Origin: Petunia secreta
Lineage: Eukaryota > Streptophyta > Magnoliopsida > Solanales > Solanaceae
Direction of reading: 5' to 3'
NCBI GenBank assembly: GCA_029990175.1
Contig: JARKIP010000005.1
Location: forward strand, 33,985,501-34,049,500
DNA: 64,000 bases
The notes beneath the pieces were generated by a model, which did not search any database, was not told the DNA's origin, and was given only the letters and a program-made list of their open reading frames with translations. The translations under genes were made by a program, and so were the position numbers. This document shows positions 62,455 to 64,000 of the stretch, piece by piece (position 1 is the stretch's first letter; each line of letters opens with the position of its first letter).

Positions 62455-64000
62455 ACCTTGAACCTTAGAATGGAAGTCTTTGAAAAGGAAAGGACCCCGA
62501 GTGTCCAAAAGGATGCCAATGAAGGCACGAGTGATGATTCAATCATGAAGCCGGAGCAATATGCGGAGTTAGTTCGTCGACAACGGTTGAGGGATGAGAC
62601 TCTTGCTAGAGAAAGATCGTTAGGCACTCCCCAACCCTTGGGCAATCCCCAAGGAGATGTCCCACTCTTAAGGGCCCGAAGAAATGTGATTCCTCTTGAG
62701 CAAGTTGATGAAGCTGAAGAAGGGGAGGGCCTCGGTTTAGATGATGATTTTGATGCTCATTATCCACCTAGGAGAGCGATGAACGGAGGCCGAGGGATGG
62801 ATGGAGGTCGTGGCCGAGGTCGAGGACCTCCAAGGGCTTTCATGGGAAGGGACTTGAGACGGGAGTATGATGAGGTTGAAGACTACTACGGGGGTCAACC
62901 GGGACCATATCGTGGGGGTCGTGACACTAACCTCAATAGTGTGAAGATCACTATCCCACCTTTCAAGGGGACTAGTGATCCGGAGGCTTTCTTAGAATGG
63001 AAGGTTCAATTGGAGCGGGTCTTTGACACGAATGATATGTCCGAGGAGAAGAAGGCTACATATGCCATTGCTTCCTTTGAATCCTATGCCTCTACATGGT
63101 GGGAATCCATGAAGCGATCAAGGAGACGACTTGGGTTGCGGATGAACATCACTTGGGAAGAGTTGAAAGAAGTAATGAACAACAAATATGTGACTCCCAA
63201 GTATCGACAAGAGCAACTCAAAAGGCTCTACGAATTGAAACAAGGCACCAAATCCTTTGTTGAGTATTTCAATAATTTTGAGAAGAACCGGATGGCTCTT
63301 GATATGGAAACGGAGGATGAGGAACAAGCTATCGTCCGTTTCAAAAGTGGCTTGAGTAGGGAGATTGCTTCCCAATTGAGGCTACACATCTTCCACTCTC
63401 TACAAGATGTGTGTGATGCCGCGGTTGAGGCCGAGAAGTGGCTCAAAGAAGAGAAGGCTCCTCGCTATAGGAGTACTACCACTACCACTCCAACAACTCG
63501 CCCCAAAGAATGGAAGGCTCCATACACAAGTGGTGCAAGTGGGAGTCGAGATGTCAAGAAGCCTTTTGAGAAGGCTACCCCGAGAAGCGACCACAAAGAG
63601 GTTGGAGGTACTTCTAAAACTACTTTAAATACTCCTTCTACTTCTTCTTTCCAATGCCATAAATGTAAGGGTTATGGCCACTTTGCCAAAGAGTGCCCTA
63701 CCCGGAAAACAATGATTGTGATGGAAGATGGGTTGGTCTATGAGGGGGAAAGTGAGTCCGAGGGAGATGTCGAGGAGGAGAGTGAGGAAGTTGAGGGTGA
63801 GGGTGAAGAGAGAGTGACGGAGGGGGATGATCCTAATATGTTCCTTGTGGTTCGCCGCATTTTGGGAACCATGGTGAGTGAAGAGAGGGAAGATGAACAA
63901 AGGGAAAACTTGTTCCATGCTCGGTGTAGAGTGAAAGGGCAAGTGTGTTCCATGATCATAGACTCGGGTAGTTGTGCGAATCTGGTGAGCCAATCATTGG
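62455..64000 (+). CDS. gag-pol: K gag and start of protease (open to window edge)
   Basis: Continues the K gag frame after L with no stop seen to the window end. Contains the Arg/Gly-rich stretch, capsid-like block (NSVKITIPPFKG, TWWESMKR, LYELKQGTK), CCHC knuckle (CHKCKGYGHFAKECP at about 63654-63700), acidic linker, and the protease active site IIDSGS at about 63955-63975. Very similar to A1 and A2. The rest of pol lies to the right. Confidence 0.9.

Larger units (their letters stand above)
57949..64000 (+). mobile_element. Element K: A-related CRM element, truncated 5' LTR, runs off the window
   Basis: Plus strand: partial LTR, primer site, leader closely related to A's, gag from ATG 59883, interrupted by L (59963-62454), then gag and protease to the window edge. 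The LTR lacks roughly its first 70-90 bases compared with A and L, with no duplication at the junction, so the left end was lost by deletion or recombination. Confidence 0.9.

Overview
This window is plant repetitive DNA. It consists almost entirely of nested Ty3/gypsy LTR retrotransposons, and I see no host gene, tRNA or rRNA. A flowering plant is indicated by CRM-type chromoviruses (initiator-Met tRNA primer site, polyprotein running into the 3' LTR), one Galadriel-like chromovirus with a C-terminal chromodomain, and a fragment with an Ogre/Tat-type tRNA-Arg primer site. CRM elements cluster at plant centromeres, so a (peri)centromeric origin is likely but is inference. I cannot name the species. 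Element letters below are mine.

Nesting was solved from LTR ends and target-site duplications (TSDs). A Tat/Ogre-like fragment (55314-57948) is cut by CRM element E (minus strand, ends at 55313, rest left of the window). E holds two insertions: B (plus strand) in its RT, and J (minus, 39522-53231, TSD CTCAC) in its gag. J carries A2 (minus, 44753-52374, TSD AGATA) in its leader. B is split by F (3' end only, 1-806, TSD AAAGG), A1 (minus, 1698-9306, TSD AAAAG), C (plus, 9570-16014, TSD CCTTC) and D (plus, 17793-36524, TSD ACACT; inside B's 3' LTR). D holds H (minus, 20762-32037, TSD CTCCA), and H holds I (plus, 21727-27411, 4-bp TSD CAAG). To the right, K (plus, from 57949 past the window end) has a truncated 5' LTR and holds L (minus, 59963-62454, TSD ACCTT), an internally deleted copy.

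A1 and A2 each keep an uninterrupted 1675-codon gag-pol and LTR pairs with no difference I could see, so they look like recent and possibly functional CRM copies. I is likewise intact (1511 codons from its ATG). B, D, E and L are decayed by frameshifts, stops, deletions and insertions.

The most unusual content is three elements, C, H and J, which keep CRM-type LTRs, tRNA-Met primer site, polypurine tract and leader but lack RT, RNase H and integrase core. In place of these enzymes they carry a long open reading frame ('X') shared by all three. C encodes gag, an apparently intact protease and X, followed by a remnant of the integrase tail. H and J have also lost gag: they begin with a Tyr/Asp/Gly-rich acidic segment, followed by a protease-like fold without the catalytic Asp-Ser-Gly, then X. 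The frames are 979 codons as read in H (about 954 from its ATG to the I insertion) and 1059 in J. They look like non-autonomous CRM partners encoding a previously uncharacterised protein, and they are the best candidate for a new system here.

Shared cis features: an inverted repeat beside the polypurine tract (kept in H and J where it is non-coding), GC-rich palindrome clusters in both the LTR U3 and the leader, a splice-acceptor-like sequence just before the gag ATG, and a conserved LTR motif that could be a splice donor.
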